From the NCBI GenBank assembly GCA_017522345.1, contig JAFWZN010000034.1:1-38860 (forward strand): 38,860 bases of DNA, given 5' to 3'. The notes beneath the pieces were generated by a model. That model did not search any database and was not told the origin of the DNA. It worked only from the letters and a program-made list of their open reading frames with translations. How positions within the stretch are numbered: the stretch's first letter is position 1; the number at the start of each line of letters is the position of its first letter. Shown here one piece after another: positions 16,478 to 24,556 of this stretch. The translations under genes and the position numbers were made by a program. Source of the stretch: Clostridia bacterium (GTDB lineage: Bacteria > Bacillota > Clostridia > Christensenellales > Aristaeellaceae).

Positions 16478-17190
16478 TCTTTCACGTAAAAGGAGATGGC
16501 TTCCTTAGTAAATTCTGCCGTTCCGCATCCGCCCGCTTTGTCAATGTTTTCTTTGAAGCGTTCATCCATAACGTACATTTGGCCCAAGCCTTTCAGAATT
16601 TCGTTTGTGCAGGGATAAAAATTTTCCGAAATGAACGACTGAAGCCGCTTGATTTCCTCCTGAACGGGCGCGTCCGCTGGGGAAAGGTGCATTAGACGCC
16701 CGATGGACGCAAAAATCTCCATCATTTCGCGGCCTGCTTTATCAAAATCGCGGCCGCTTTTCTTTTTTGCTTCGTACGCGCGATAGGCTTTTGTATCGCC
16801 CCAGCGCTCCCGGGCCTCTTTTTCATATGCGGTGTTTTTGTCAAAGACGGTGTAGTCCATACATGATTCTCCTTTTTCATAAAGCGTCCGGGCAAAATCG
16901 ATGATTTTTCCGATGCGGTCCCTTTCGCTTTCAAGCAGTTCTATCTGCTTTAAAAGCGCATTTCGTGGATCAAAGCCCGGCGTATCCAGGATTCTCTGAA
17001 TATCTTTCAGCGGGAAACGCACCTCGCGGAAAAGCAGGATACTGTTTAATCGCTTGATGGCGTTTTCGCCGTACAGCCTGTAGCCTGCGTCCGTCACGGA
17101 ATCCGGCTTCAAGAGGCCGATTCTGTCGTAGTGGTGCAGCGTTTTTATGCTTATTCCGGTCATCCGGGCGATTTCAGACACGGTTTTCAT
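16474..17190 (-). CDS. MerR family regulator with TipAS ligand domain
   Basis: Of its 238 residues, 1-70 form a MerR winged helix (start SEIARMTGISIKTLHHYD; H-H-Y-D-R-I-G-L-L and G-Y-R-L-Y), about 70-110 the linking helix, and about 115-238 a TipAS-like domain (D-T-x-A-Y-x-A-Y near 132-138, then SFISENFYPC and MYVMDERFKENIDK). TipAS domains bind thiopeptides and other bulky compounds, and TipA-type regulators activate their own promoter or efflux genes. The promoter at 17214-17244 has the 19-bp spacer typical of MerR-controlled promoters, so self-regulation is likely. No efflux gene is adjacent. The ligand cannot be told. Confidence 0.9.
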   Translation of the reverse strand: MKTVSEIARMTGISIKTLHHYDRIGLLKPDSVTDAGYRLYGENAIKRLNSILLFREVRFPLKDIQRILDTPGFDPRNALLKQIELLESERDRIGKIIDFARTLYEKGESCMDYTVFDKNTAYEKEARERWGDTKAYRAYEAKKKSGRDFDKAGREMMEIFASIGRLMHLSPADAPVQEEIKRLQSFISENFYPCTNEILKGLGQMYVMDERFKENIDKAGGCGTAEFTKEAISFYVKD

Positions 17191-17213
17191 GCGATTTTCC
17201 CCCTTTCGGATTG

Positions 17214-17244
17214 ATTATAAGCCATGACGCAGGGGAAGGGTCAA
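17214..17244 (-). promoter_or_regulatory. MerR-type promoter with 19-bp spacer
   Basis: Minus-strand TTGACC (17239-17244) and TATAAT (17214-17219) are 19 bp apart. MerR-family activators act on such stretched promoters by twisting the spacer. A weak dyad TGAC...GTCA starts within the -35 box and ends in the spacer. Confidence 0.65.
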
Positions 17245-17278
17245 GAGGGAGAAGCTGTCTGATGGATAAAAACATGAG

Positions 17279-17309
17279 AAAGGAACGGTCAGCGCCGTTC
17301 CTTTTTTTG
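17279..17309. terminator. Terminator after the RCC1-repeat gene
   Basis: AAAGGAACGG pairs with CCGTTCCTTT around TCAGCG, with a T-run (TTTTTTT) on the plus strand and a shorter one on the minus strand. It directly follows the minus-strand RCC1 gene, which it most likely serves despite the better T-run on the other strand. Confidence 0.55.
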
Positions 17310-18419
17310 TCATTTGAGCGTAATCGGCACGTTCGGGAACACCGAATCGGCTGAACTTATGATTTCAACCTCGTAGCCTTCGTCGTCCTCCGCTTCGACG
17401 AGCGCGGTCTGGGTGAAACAACCGTTTCCGAGCTGACCAAAGTCGTTGGAGCCCCAGGTGTAGACGTCGCCGGATTCAAAAAGAAGCGCGATGAACGCGT
17501 CGCCGAAGGCGGCGTCCTTCACGTTTTCGTAGAGGAGGATCGGCTCGCTTCCGTAGGAAAGGAGCGCGCCGTCTACGAGCGCGGCCTGAACCGTGCCGCC
17601 TTCGTCGATAGAGGAGGCGTAGGAATAGAGCGTGCCCCAGAGACAGAGCTCGCTTTCTGTTGTAATAAAGCCCGACAGCGTGAGGCCTGCGTGCAGGGCT
17701 TGAATGTTTTCTGTTCGGCAGACGACTTCGGGGGCTTCCACATATCTTGCGCCGCCGGGCATGGCGAGTCTACCGTCGGGCGCGGCGGCGCCCCATGCAT
17801 AGAGCGTTCCGTCAGATGAAAGCGCATATCGGCTTTCGCCGGATGCGGAAATATCCTTTACGTTTTCAAGCATCAGATTGCTTTCGCCCGCTTTATATTC
17901 GTAGACCTTTGCGTCCTCTGTAAGGCAGAGAACAAAATTCATGCCGGCTTCGCACTTGACAGCGTTTTCGAAAATCATGGTTTTATCCGCGCCGCCGCCC
18001 CAGAAAAAGCATTCTCCATTTTGGGTTACGCACGCGGCGAAAGTATCGCATGCGTCTGCATAAACGACGTTTTCCATGAGAAGCGCGGGGATCGCGACCT
18101 TTTCGTCCTCGACTGCAAAAATCTGCCTTTCGCGGTTGTCGCCCCATGCGTACAGATTGCCCTGATCGTCGATTGCCATTGAAAACTGCTGGCCTGCGGC
18201 GATAAGAGAGGCGTTTTCAAAGGCGATTTCGGGCGCTAAAATGCGCTCGCCGGTTTTCCCGGGAATGCTTTCGCCCCTGTGGTTGGAGCCCCAGGCCCAT
18301 ACGTTGCCGGAGGAATCGAGCGCCAGAATGTGCGCGCCGTCCGCTGACAGCATGGGTTCTGAAAAGGCGGGAAGGGCAAGCGTGAAAAGGGCGAGGATCA
18401 ATATGAAAGCGCGCTTCAT
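17310..18419 (-). CDS. Secreted RCC1-repeat protein
   Basis: The start is ATG 18419 (369 residues) with GGAGGACG upstream; it overlaps the sdaAA stop (ATGA). A signal peptide (about 1-20, ending LPAFSEP) is followed by repeated RCC1-type blades marked by the motif W-G-S-N or W-A-W-G (VWAWGSNHRGE, LYAWGDNRE, CFFWGGG, LYAWGAA, LCLWGTL, VYTWGSNDFGQLG), so a beta-propeller is expected. RCC1-like secreted proteins in Clostridia have no established function; extracellular binding is a guess. Coupling to the serine dehydratase genes is odd for a secreted protein and may be accidental. No lipobox cysteine or sortase signal is seen. Confidence 0.85.
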   Translation of the reverse strand: MKRAFILILALFTLALPAFSEPMLSADGAHILALDSSGNVWAWGSNHRGESIPGKTGERILAPEIAFENASLIAAGQQFSMAIDDQGNLYAWGDNRERQIFAVEDEKVAIPALLMENVVYADACDTFAACVTQNGECFFWGGGADKTMIFENAVKCEAGMNFVLCLTEDAKVYEYKAGESNLMLENVKDISASGESRYALSSDGTLYAWGAAAPDGRLAMPGGARYVEAPEVVCRTENIQALHAGLTLSGFITTESELCLWGTLYSYASSIDEGGTVQAALVDGALLSYGSEPILLYENVKDAAFGDAFIALLFESGDVYTWGSNDFGQLGNGCFTQTALVEAEDDEGYEVEIISSADSVFPNVPITLK

Positions 18420-19273
18420 TTTGCGTCCTCCGAGCACAATCTGCATGCGGCGCAGCCGCCCTCGCCGGTTTCGCGAAGGGAAGCGGGAAGCGATCTTCCC
18501 ACGCGGCGCATGGCTTCGATGATTTCATCGACGGGCATGATGAGAGGAATGCCGGAGACGGCTAAGTTCGCTGCGGTGATGGCGCAGGAAACGCCGACGA
18601 CGTTTCTGTACACGCACGGAACCTCTACAAGTCCCTCTACCGGGTCGCACACAAGGCCCATGAGGTTCATAAGGGCAAAGCCCGCCGCGCGCATGCAGGT
18701 TTCGGGATCTGCGCCCGCAAGATGGGAAAGCGCGGCCGCCGCCATCGCGCTTGCGCTTCCGACCTCGGCCTGACAGCCGCCCTCTGCGCCGGAAATGCTT
18801 GCGCGAAGCGCAATCACGCGACCGACGCCCGCCGCGACAAACAGCGCTTTTACAAGATCTTCGTCCGAATATCCCTTTTCATCCTGCGCAGAGAAAAGCG
18901 CCGCCGGAAGCACGCCGCACGCGCCCGCCGTGGGGGCGGCGACGATTCTGCCCATACACGCGTTGCATTCCGCCGCAGCGAGGGCATAGGCGCTGGCCAA
19001 GCCGATCGGCTTTCCTCCGAAGGATTCGCCGTTTAAGAGGGATTTCATGAGCTTGGCGCTCTGTCCGCCCACTCTGCCCGACATGCTCCTTGCATCGGGA
19101 TTCAAACCCTCCTGAATGGATGCGCGCATAACGGCAAGGCTTCTGCGCATTTGTTCGACCGCTTCTTTTTTGTCCGCGCCCTCGCGTCCGTAATGCTCCA
19201 AAACTGCCTGCGGAAGGCTGCCCGCCTGCTTTGCAAGGATCAGAAGCTCCGAAATTGTGGTGTAATCCTGCAT
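18416..19273 (-). CDS. sdaAA: L-serine dehydratase, alpha subunit
   Basis: The 285-residue protein is the catalytic subunit of the two-subunit, iron-sulfur-dependent enzyme that deaminates L-serine to pyruvate and ammonia. Landmarks are A-A-P-T-A-G-A-C-G-V-L-P-A (about 112-124), E-G-G-C-Q-A-E-V-G-S-A-S-A-M (about 164-177) and C-D-P-V-E-G-L-V-E-V-P-C (about 210-221), whose cysteines hold the [4Fe-4S] cluster. The ATG at 19273 has GGGAGGAAG upstream and lies 16 bp after sdaAB. In a fermenter this feeds pyruvate into the Pta-AckA route. The downstream RCC1 gene overlaps it by 4 bp. Confidence 0.96.
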   Translation of the reverse strand: MQDYTTISELLILAKQAGSLPQAVLEHYGREGADKKEAVEQMRRSLAVMRASIQEGLNPDARSMSGRVGGQSAKLMKSLLNGESFGGKPIGLASAYALAAAECNACMGRIVAAPTAGACGVLPAALFSAQDEKGYSDEDLVKALFVAAGVGRVIALRASISGAEGGCQAEVGSASAMAAAALSHLAGADPETCMRAAGFALMNLMGLVCDPVEGLVEVPCVYRNVVGVSCAITAANLAVSGIPLIMPVDEIIEAMRRVGRSLPASLRETGEGGCAACRLCSEDAK

Positions 19274-19289
19274 ATCGCATCTTCCTCCC

Positions 19290-19949
19290 TTACAGCTTGT
19301 TTAAAAGGTTGCACGTCTTGATGCCGCGAAGGCGGCCGATCATTTTGACGCTTTCCATGTCCGGCGCGTGGTCGGTTTCAATGACCATAACCGCGTCTCC
19401 GCCCGCGTTTCTTCTGAACACCTGCATGGTTGCAATGTTCACGGAAAGCGCGGCGATAAGGCTTGAAACATTGGCGATCACGCCGGGCGCGTCGGTGTGG
19501 GAAATAACGAGCGTGTCCATGGCGCCGGTAAAGGAAACGGTTAGGCCATTGAGCATTTCAACCCTTATGTTTCCGCCGCCGACGCTTGCCGCGCGCATGG
19601 AAACATGGCTTCCGCTTTTGCCGGTCAGCTCAATCAGCGCGGTGTTCGGATGCGCGTCCGGGATGTCTTCCAATATAAATTCATATTTAAGCCCGCAGCG
19701 CTCAGCGATTTCAAGGCTGTCGCGGATTCGCAAATCGTCCACCGGCATGTCCAGAAGGCCTGCGATAATGGCGCGGTCGGTGCCGTGCCCCTTATGCGTG
19801 CGCAGAAAAGAGCCCGAAAGCGTGATTTTGGCTTCTTTTGGTTCGTCGCCTAAAAGATTTGCTGCGGCGCGTCCGATTCTCGCCGCGCCCGCTGTATGAG
19901 AACTGGAAGGGCCGATCATAACGGGCCCGATGATGTCAAAAATATCCAT
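19290..19949 (-). CDS. sdaAB: L-serine dehydratase, beta subunit
   Basis: The 219-residue protein starts with the beta-subunit motif IIGPVMIGPSSSHTAGA, where S-S-S-H-T contributes to the active site, and ends with an ACT domain (about 145-219), which in this family is thought to sense serine. It works with SdaAA. GGGAGG lies about 11 nt before the ATG, and a promoter-like pair is at 19974-20003. It is the first gene of sdaAB-sdaAA-RCC1. The length is normal. Confidence 0.96.
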   Translation of the reverse strand: MDIFDIIGPVMIGPSSSHTAGAARIGRAAANLLGDEPKEAKITLSGSFLRTHKGHGTDRAIIAGLLDMPVDDLRIRDSLEIAERCGLKYEFILEDIPDAHPNTALIELTGKSGSHVSMRAASVGGGNIRVEMLNGLTVSFTGAMDTLVISHTDAPGVIANVSSLIAALSVNIATMQVFRRNAGGDAVMVIETDHAPDMESVKMIGRLRGIKTCNLLNKL

Positions 19950-19973
19950 AGCGTTATCCGCCTCCCTTTTTGT

Positions 19974-20003
19974 ATTTTATCATGAATACGCATGTGTATT
20001 CAA
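19974..20003 (-). promoter_or_regulatory. Promoter of sdaAB-sdaAA-RCC1
   Basis: Minus-strand TTGAAT (19998-20003) and TAAAAT (19974-19979) are separated by 18 bp, 25 bp upstream of the sdaAB ATG. GAATACGCATGTGTATTC across it is a strong dyad (19984-20001) and could be an operator. Confidence 0.55.
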
Positions 20004-20058
20004 GAGGAAAAACCGAAACAGCGCCGCGAATTGATGAAAATGAGCGTATGATATTAAA

Positions 20059-20087
20059 TTGACACAAAATGGAACGTTTGCTATAAT
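20059..20087 (+). promoter_or_regulatory. Promoter of the polysaccharide deacetylase gene
   Basis: A perfect TTGACA (20059-20064) and a perfect TATAAT (20082-20087) are separated by 17 bp. This is the strongest consensus promoter in the window. Confidence 0.85.
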
Positions 20088-20117
20088 GAGAAGATGAAAG
20101 AAGGAGCTGAATGGAAA

Positions 20118-21422
20118 ATGAAGAAAAAATGCGCGCTGATTCTAATGGTTTTACTGCTTGTGCTTGCAGTTGGCTTTGCCTCTTCTGCCTTAGCGGAGGA
20201 GATTGCGCTGTATCTGGATTCGACGAACCTGACGTATTTGGCGAATGTGAAGCATTCCGTCCGCGTGACGAGCAAGACTGCGGTTTCGAGCGATTTGCCG
20301 TTTACGCTCACCCATGACGGCAGGGTGTATTCAGGCGTGATCCTCGCCGGCGAGAAGGAAGCGTTTGTCGATATTGAGATCGAATCGCAGGAGCCTTTTT
20401 CAAAAACCAGCGTTTCCATAAACAAGGGAGACGGATATCGCGTCAGCACCTCGCGCGGAAAAGCGGAGATCACCATTATCCCCGACCCCGAGCTGACAGC
20501 CGCACAGGGCGGGCTCAGCGTTGCGATTGCGGGTACGAATACCAGAGTTTCCTTTACAATGGAGAATTACGGCGTTCTTTCCGGCTCGCTCATGCTTGAG
20601 CTGCGCGACGCGGAGGGAAATGTTTTGGACAAAAGAGCCTTCTCCAGATCGGAAAAGACGCTCACCTATAAATTCTTGGTTCCCGAGGACTGGACCGGCA
20701 GCAATTACGTCGCGTTATGGTATGAAGACAGAAAGCTTTCCGCGGACTATAACGTTGTAATCAAGCAGGAGCTCTCTGCGGTTTACTCCGTGGACACCGA
20801 AAGACGCGCCGTTGCCATCACCGTGGACTGCGGTTCGGGAAATGCCAAGAAAACGCGCGCGTGGATGGATCTGATGGACGAATACGGCGTCAAGGCGACG
20901 TTCTTCGTAACGGGAAAATTCGCTTCCAAAAATCAGGCGGTTTTACAGGAAATTCTGGACAGAGGCCATGAAATCGGCAATCATTCCTACAATCACGTTC
21001 CGATGGGCGGCATGACGCACGACGAGGTATTGGCAGAAATCCTGCCGACCAACCAGATTATTTATGAAGCGACGAACGGCTACGTGCCCAAATATTTCAG
21101 AGCTCCGGGCGGAAAATGGAGCTATGGTCTTCACACGCAGCTTCAGACGCTGGGTCTCACCATGATGCAGTGGACGTTCTCCTCCGGAGACTCTTCGCCC
21201 ACGATTACGCCGGAGAGGATTCTGTATAATGTGGCGAGAGAAGAAAGACTTCAGCCCGGCGCGATTTACCTTTTCCACAACAACACGCCCTGCTTCGATA
21301 TCATGGACGATGTGTTTGAATTCTACCGGCAGAACGGATATGAAATGGTTTCCCTGTCCGAGCTTTTGCCGGACGGCGAGTATGTCATTGATAAAGACGG
21401 CGTTGTGCACGCGGCAGAATAA
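20118..21422 (+). CDS. Secreted polysaccharide deacetylase (NodB domain)
   Basis: ATG 20118 (434 residues) is chosen because AAGGAG lies 11 nt upstream and a signal peptide (KKKCALILMVLLLVLAVG...ALAEE) starts there. Residues about 30-225 form a beta-rich region, probably one or two Ig-like domains, and about 230-420 the NodB catalytic domain. Motif 1 reads T-V-D-C-G (D237, C238) where T-F-D-D-G is usual, so one metal-ligand aspartate is a cysteine; motif 2 H-S-Y-N-H (H289, H293) and motif 3 R-A-P-G-G are intact, as is the late L-F-H. It should act outside the membrane on acetylated glycans such as peptidoglycan; the substrate is unknown. It has its own promoter and terminator. Confidence 0.88.
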   Translation: MKKKCALILMVLLLVLAVGFASSALAEEIALYLDSTNLTYLANVKHSVRVTSKTAVSSDLPFTLTHDGRVYSGVILAGEKEAFVDIEIESQEPFSKTSVSINKGDGYRVSTSRGKAEITIIPDPELTAAQGGLSVAIAGTNTRVSFTMENYGVLSGSLMLELRDAEGNVLDKRAFSRSEKTLTYKFLVPEDWTGSNYVALWYEDRKLSADYNVVIKQELSAVYSVDTERRAVAITVDCGSGNAKKTRAWMDLMDEYGVKATFFVTGKFASKNQAVLQEILDRGHEIGNHSYNHVPMGGMTHDEVLAEILPTNQIIYEATNGYVPKYFRAPGGKWSYGLHTQLQTLGLTMMQWTFSSGDSSPTITPERILYNVAREERLQPGAIYLFHNNTPCFDIMDDVFEFYRQNGYEMVSLSELLPDGEYVIDKDGVVHAAE

Positions 21423-21425
21423 GGA

Positions 21426-21467
21426 AAGCGCCCCTTGCTTCAAATTTTCGAAGCGGGGGCGCTTTTG
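21426..21467. terminator. Bidirectional terminator between deacetylase and LacI genes
   Basis: AAAGCGCCCC...GCTTC pairs with GAAGC...GGGGCGCTTT across 42 bp, with a T-run on the plus strand and A/T on the other. It serves the two convergent genes. Confidence 0.8.
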
Positions 21468-21474
21468 ATAGCGC

Positions 21475-22485
21475 TCATCCAATTTTTCCAATGCTTTCGC
21501 CGATTACGAGCGAAGCCGGAACGCTGATGTGGCGCGGCGTATTTTCAAGAGGAAACTCAATAAGGCCGATAAGCTCGCGCGCGGCGGTTTTACCCATGGC
21601 TGCGGTGTCCTGATGAACGGTGGTTAGGGCGGGCGTGAAGATTAGGTTTGTGCGCACGCCGTCGTAGCCGCCGATGGATATGTCGCCGGGAACGGACAAA
21701 TGCATGTCCTTCGCGGTCTGGATGGCGGCGATAGCGGTTGTGTCGTCGGACATCAGGATGCAGGTGGGCGGATCGGGGAGCGCCATTGCCGATTTAAAAG
21801 CAATCTGCGCTTCGCGCGGATTGTCAAAAACAGAGGCGATGACATAGTCGCGCCTGATCTCGATATCGCTTTGCCGAAGTGCGGAGGCGTAGCCTTCGAT
21901 GCGTTCGTCCGTTACATAGCTGCTTTCGCCGTGCAGATAGGCGATTTTTTTGTGGCCCATAGAGATGGCAAGGCGCGTCAGCGCATACATGCCGTTTCTG
22001 TTTTCGGAAAGAATGGAGGCGTGCTCGGGAACGGGACTATCGATGATGACGGTTGGTATTTCGCTGTTTATGAGGGTGCGAACCTCCTCTTTCCTTAAGT
22101 CGGTGCAGATGACGGCTACGCCGTCCATGTTCCGATAGCGGCAGTGCTCAAGGTAGCTCATGCCGCTTTGAATATTCGGGTTGATAAACGTTAAATCATA
22201 TCCGCGGTTTTCCGCTTCCGCCTTGAAGGATTCCAAAAGGGCGGAGAAGAACGGATGGGTCATGCCGCTTGGACTGTTCGGCTCAAACAGAACGCCGATG
22301 TTTCGGGAACGATTGGTTTTGAGCGTTCTTGCGCTGGCGTTGGGGAAATATCCCATTTCCTGCGCGGTTTTTACGACGTGTCGGCGCGTTTCCTCTGAGA
22401 TGTCGGGATAATTGTTGAGAGCCTTGCTGACAGCGGATACCGATAAGCCGCATTTTGCAGCAAGATCCCGGATGCTGACCTTCAT
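21475..22485 (-). CDS. LacI family transcriptional regulator
   Basis: Starting at ATG 22485 (336 residues, GAGGGG upstream), the protein has a LacI helix-turn-helix (about 3-50: IRDLAAKCGLSVSAVSKALN) and a periplasmic-binding-protein-like sensor domain (about 60-336; I-G-G-Y-D-G and T-V-H-Q-D near the C-terminal half). It should bind a sugar or sugar derivative and repress nearby genes. An operator-like AAAACGTTTT lies just downstream of its own promoter, so autorepression is likely. Neither neighbour is a sugar gene, so the target regulon is not clear; a role in controlling uxaB-uxaA 8 kb away is possible, but no matching operator is seen there. Confidence 0.92.
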   Translation of the reverse strand: MKVSIRDLAAKCGLSVSAVSKALNNYPDISEETRRHVVKTAQEMGYFPNASARTLKTNRSRNIGVLFEPNSPSGMTHPFFSALLESFKAEAENRGYDLTFINPNIQSGMSYLEHCRYRNMDGVAVICTDLRKEEVRTLINSEIPTVIIDSPVPEHASILSENRNGMYALTRLAISMGHKKIAYLHGESSYVTDERIEGYASALRQSDIEIRRDYVIASVFDNPREAQIAFKSAMALPDPPTCILMSDDTTAIAAIQTAKDMHLSVPGDISIGGYDGVRTNLIFTPALTTVHQDTAAMGKTAARELIGLIEFPLENTPRHISVPASLVIGESIGKIG

Positions 22486-22518
22486 TTCTGCACGTCCCCT
22501 CTCAAAATACACGAATCG

Positions 22519-22528
22519 AAAACGTTTT
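22519..22528. promoter_or_regulatory. Operator-like palindrome for the LacI regulator
   Basis: AAAACGTTTT is a perfect 10-bp dyad with the central CG typical of LacI/CcpA-family operators. It lies 12 bp after the -10 box and about 34 bp before the ATG. Confidence 0.5.
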
Positions 22529-22539
22529 AGATTATGTAT

Positions 22540-22568
22540 ACTATATATTATTTTTCTAAAAAATTCAA
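22540..22568 (-). promoter_or_regulatory. Promoter of the LacI-family gene
   Basis: Minus-strand TTGAAT (22563-22568) and TATAGT (22540-22545) are separated by 17 bp. Confidence 0.6.
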
Positions 22569-22623
22569 GCCCCGGCGCATGGTTTCGTAAAAATAAGCGA
22601 CAGAAGGATGGACGTAAATTGTA

Positions 22624-22652
22624 TTGACGTTTAGTGTTTCTTGTGAGATAAT
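22624..22652 (+). promoter_or_regulatory. Promoter of the transglutaminase-like gene
   Basis: TTGACG (22624-22629) and GATAAT (22647-22652) are separated by 17 bp, 32 bp upstream of the GTG start. Confidence 0.65.
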
Positions 22653-22684
22653 AAAATTGATTGTGACAGAAGGGGGGAGTATGT

Positions 22685-24385
22685 GTGAAAAAGATTGTGA
22701 TTTCAGCGCTTGCGCTTTTTGTTATTCTGTTTTCGGGCGCTCTTTCTGAAGAAATGTATATTCCTACTGCCGAAGGCGGCGTTATTTACAGGGAAACAGC
22801 CGTTTACTACCGAACGCGCGCGCTGATTTCTGAATTGAACGTGGCTTATCTGGACGTAGACAGCCCTTATCTGACCAAGGGCGTTCAGACGAAATTCACT
22901 GTTCACGCAACGGGCGGCGACGGAAGATACACATACAACTTTACCATCTGGCACAGAACCGGCAGATCCGGCGGCCTTTCTTATGTCGCGTCCTCCGGGG
23001 ACACGACTTCTTCCTCCTGGTTTTATACGCCGAACAAAGACGATGGCCAGTATATGCTGACCATCAAGCTCAAGGATTCGGCGGGTTCGTTTATCGAATG
23101 GCAGAGCAAGGTGTATGAAACCTCGACGCATGCCAGCGTTCAAAAGGCCGTCAGCCTTGCTCAGGAATGCAAAAAGGCGGCGACCGGCGACTACGCCCGC
23201 GCATTGTGGCTTCACGACTGGCTGATTATGAACGCCAATTACGACTACACCTATACGTATTATTATCCCGAAGGCGTGCTTTTATATGGCGCCGGCGTAT
23301 GTCAAAGCTATGCGCTTGCTTATGAGATGCTTTTGAAGCTTGTGGACATCGAATGCCTTTATGTCACAGGGGAAGCGGGCGGCGAATCGCACGGCTGGAA
23401 TCTTGTAAAGATTGATGGCGAATGGTACCATGTTGACTGCACATGGGACGATCCCGGAACGGGCGGAAACGAGCATCACCGCTATTTCTGCGTGCCGGAC
23501 GAGGTGATTGAGCGCGACCACAAGTGGAGACCCACCGAGGCGCAGAACGCCGTTCAGATTATGCCCGAAGCCACGGACCGAAACAGAATGTACATGATCC
23601 GTTCCGGCGCAGATATATGCAAAACGGTGGAGGACGTGATTGCCATTCTCAATGAAGCCGTCGATGCAAGGCGCGGATATGCGGAAATCTGGTATACGGG
23701 AGACGCGGATTCGTTTGATTTCGACGCGGCTTTCAATAAATGGTATGCGCAGACCGGATCCCGGCAGGTATTTACCAACTGCCGCTACTGGGCGGAGGAT
23801 ACCGATCTTCAGGTTGAATTCGATTATGGAAGCGGCTGGCCGGACAGAAGCGTGCCTGTTACCATGGTCATAGAATCCGAGGATGGAGATATGGAGCGCG
23901 GCGGCAGCCAAAGCCTGCTTGTTTTGACGGTTCCTTCCACCGCCGATAAATCCAATCTTATATGGACAAGCAGCGATTCCAGCGTCGTGTCCGTGAAAAA
24001 CGGCCTTGCCACGGCGGTCAACCCCGGCGTGTGCACGATAACCGCGTCGCATCCCGGCGGCGCGAAGGCGGAGATTGTTATGTATGTCCGTTCGGGCAGC
24101 CATCTAACCATTCCCTCTATTGTGGATACGATTGAGGAAGAGGCGTTTTGCGATTGCGCGCTTCTTGAAGTCGTGTTGATTGAACCGGGCGTGACTGAGA
24201 TCAAGTCGCGCGCGTTTATGAACGCAAGGCTTCTTTTGTCCGTAACGATTCCCGACAGCGTGACGCGCATGGGAGAGGATATCTTCAAAGGGTGCGAGCG
24301 CGTGGTCATCCAGTGCAGCGAAGGAAGCTGCGCGCATGAGTATGCCTTGAAGGAAGGCGTCGAGTTCCGTTTATTGTCAAAATAA
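22685..24385 (+). CDS. Secreted transglutaminase-like protein with Big_2 and LRR_5 regions
   Basis: The GTG at 22685 (566 residues) follows AAGGGGGGAG; an ATG at 22681 is in another frame. Parts in order: signal peptide (about 1-21, ending GALSEE), a beta-rich domain (about 50-145), a transglutaminase/protease-like core with the full triad C206 (G-V-C-Q-S-Y-A), H236 (S-H-G-W-N) and D251 (H-V-D-C-T-W-D-D), a spacer, a Big_2 Ig-like domain (about 396-470, with WTSSDSSVVSV) and a short BspA-type LRR_5 tail (about 473-560, with VTIPDSV). Such proteins are found on gut Clostridia; the core could be a protease, cross-linker or glycan-linked peptidase. It has its own promoter; no clear terminator is visible before rpsO. 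Confidence 0.88.
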   Translation: MKKIVISALALFVILFSGALSEEMYIPTAEGGVIYRETAVYYRTRALISELNVAYLDVDSPYLTKGVQTKFTVHATGGDGRYTYNFTIWHRTGRSGGLSYVASSGDTTSSSWFYTPNKDDGQYMLTIKLKDSAGSFIEWQSKVYETSTHASVQKAVSLAQECKKAATGDYARALWLHDWLIMNANYDYTYTYYYPEGVLLYGAGVCQSYALAYEMLLKLVDIECLYVTGEAGGESHGWNLVKIDGEWYHVDCTWDDPGTGGNEHHRYFCVPDEVIERDHKWRPTEAQNAVQIMPEATDRNRMYMIRSGADICKTVEDVIAILNEAVDARRGYAEIWYTGDADSFDFDAAFNKWYAQTGSRQVFTNCRYWAEDTDLQVEFDYGSGWPDRSVPVTMVIESEDGDMERGGSQSLLVLTVPSTADKSNLIWTSSDSSVVSVKNGLATAVNPGVCTITASHPGGAKAEIVMYVRSGSHLTIPSIVDTIEEEAFCDCALLEVVLIEPGVTEIKSRAFMNARLLLSVTIPDSVTRMGEDIFKGCERVVIQCSEGSCAHEYALKEGVEFRLLSK

Positions 24386-24418
24386 CCTTAAATTCTCATT
24401 AAAGAGCGCAGAAGTTCG

Positions 24419-24447
24419 TTTACAACCGGGCATACTTGTGGTAGAAT
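24419..24447 (+). promoter_or_regulatory. Promoter of rpsO-pnp
   Basis: TTTACA (24419-24424) and TAGAAT (24442-24447) are separated by 17 bp. The leader to rpsO is about 105 nt and contains the palindrome GTGGCATTCTGCCAC (24454-24468), near the likely transcript start. Confidence 0.7.
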
Positions 24448-24556
24448 ATCATCCGTGGCATTCTGCCACGATAGATTTGATCCCAACACGCGGTTTGCCG
24501 ACATCCCGACGGCATGCTTCGTTTGCGGGAATACGAAAAATGGGAGGATACCAACA

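Noticed and set aside
21475..22485. LacI regulator as controller of uxaB-uxaA
   Set aside because: The genes are 7 kb apart with unrelated genes between, and no AAAACGTTTT-like operator is seen at the uxaB promoter.
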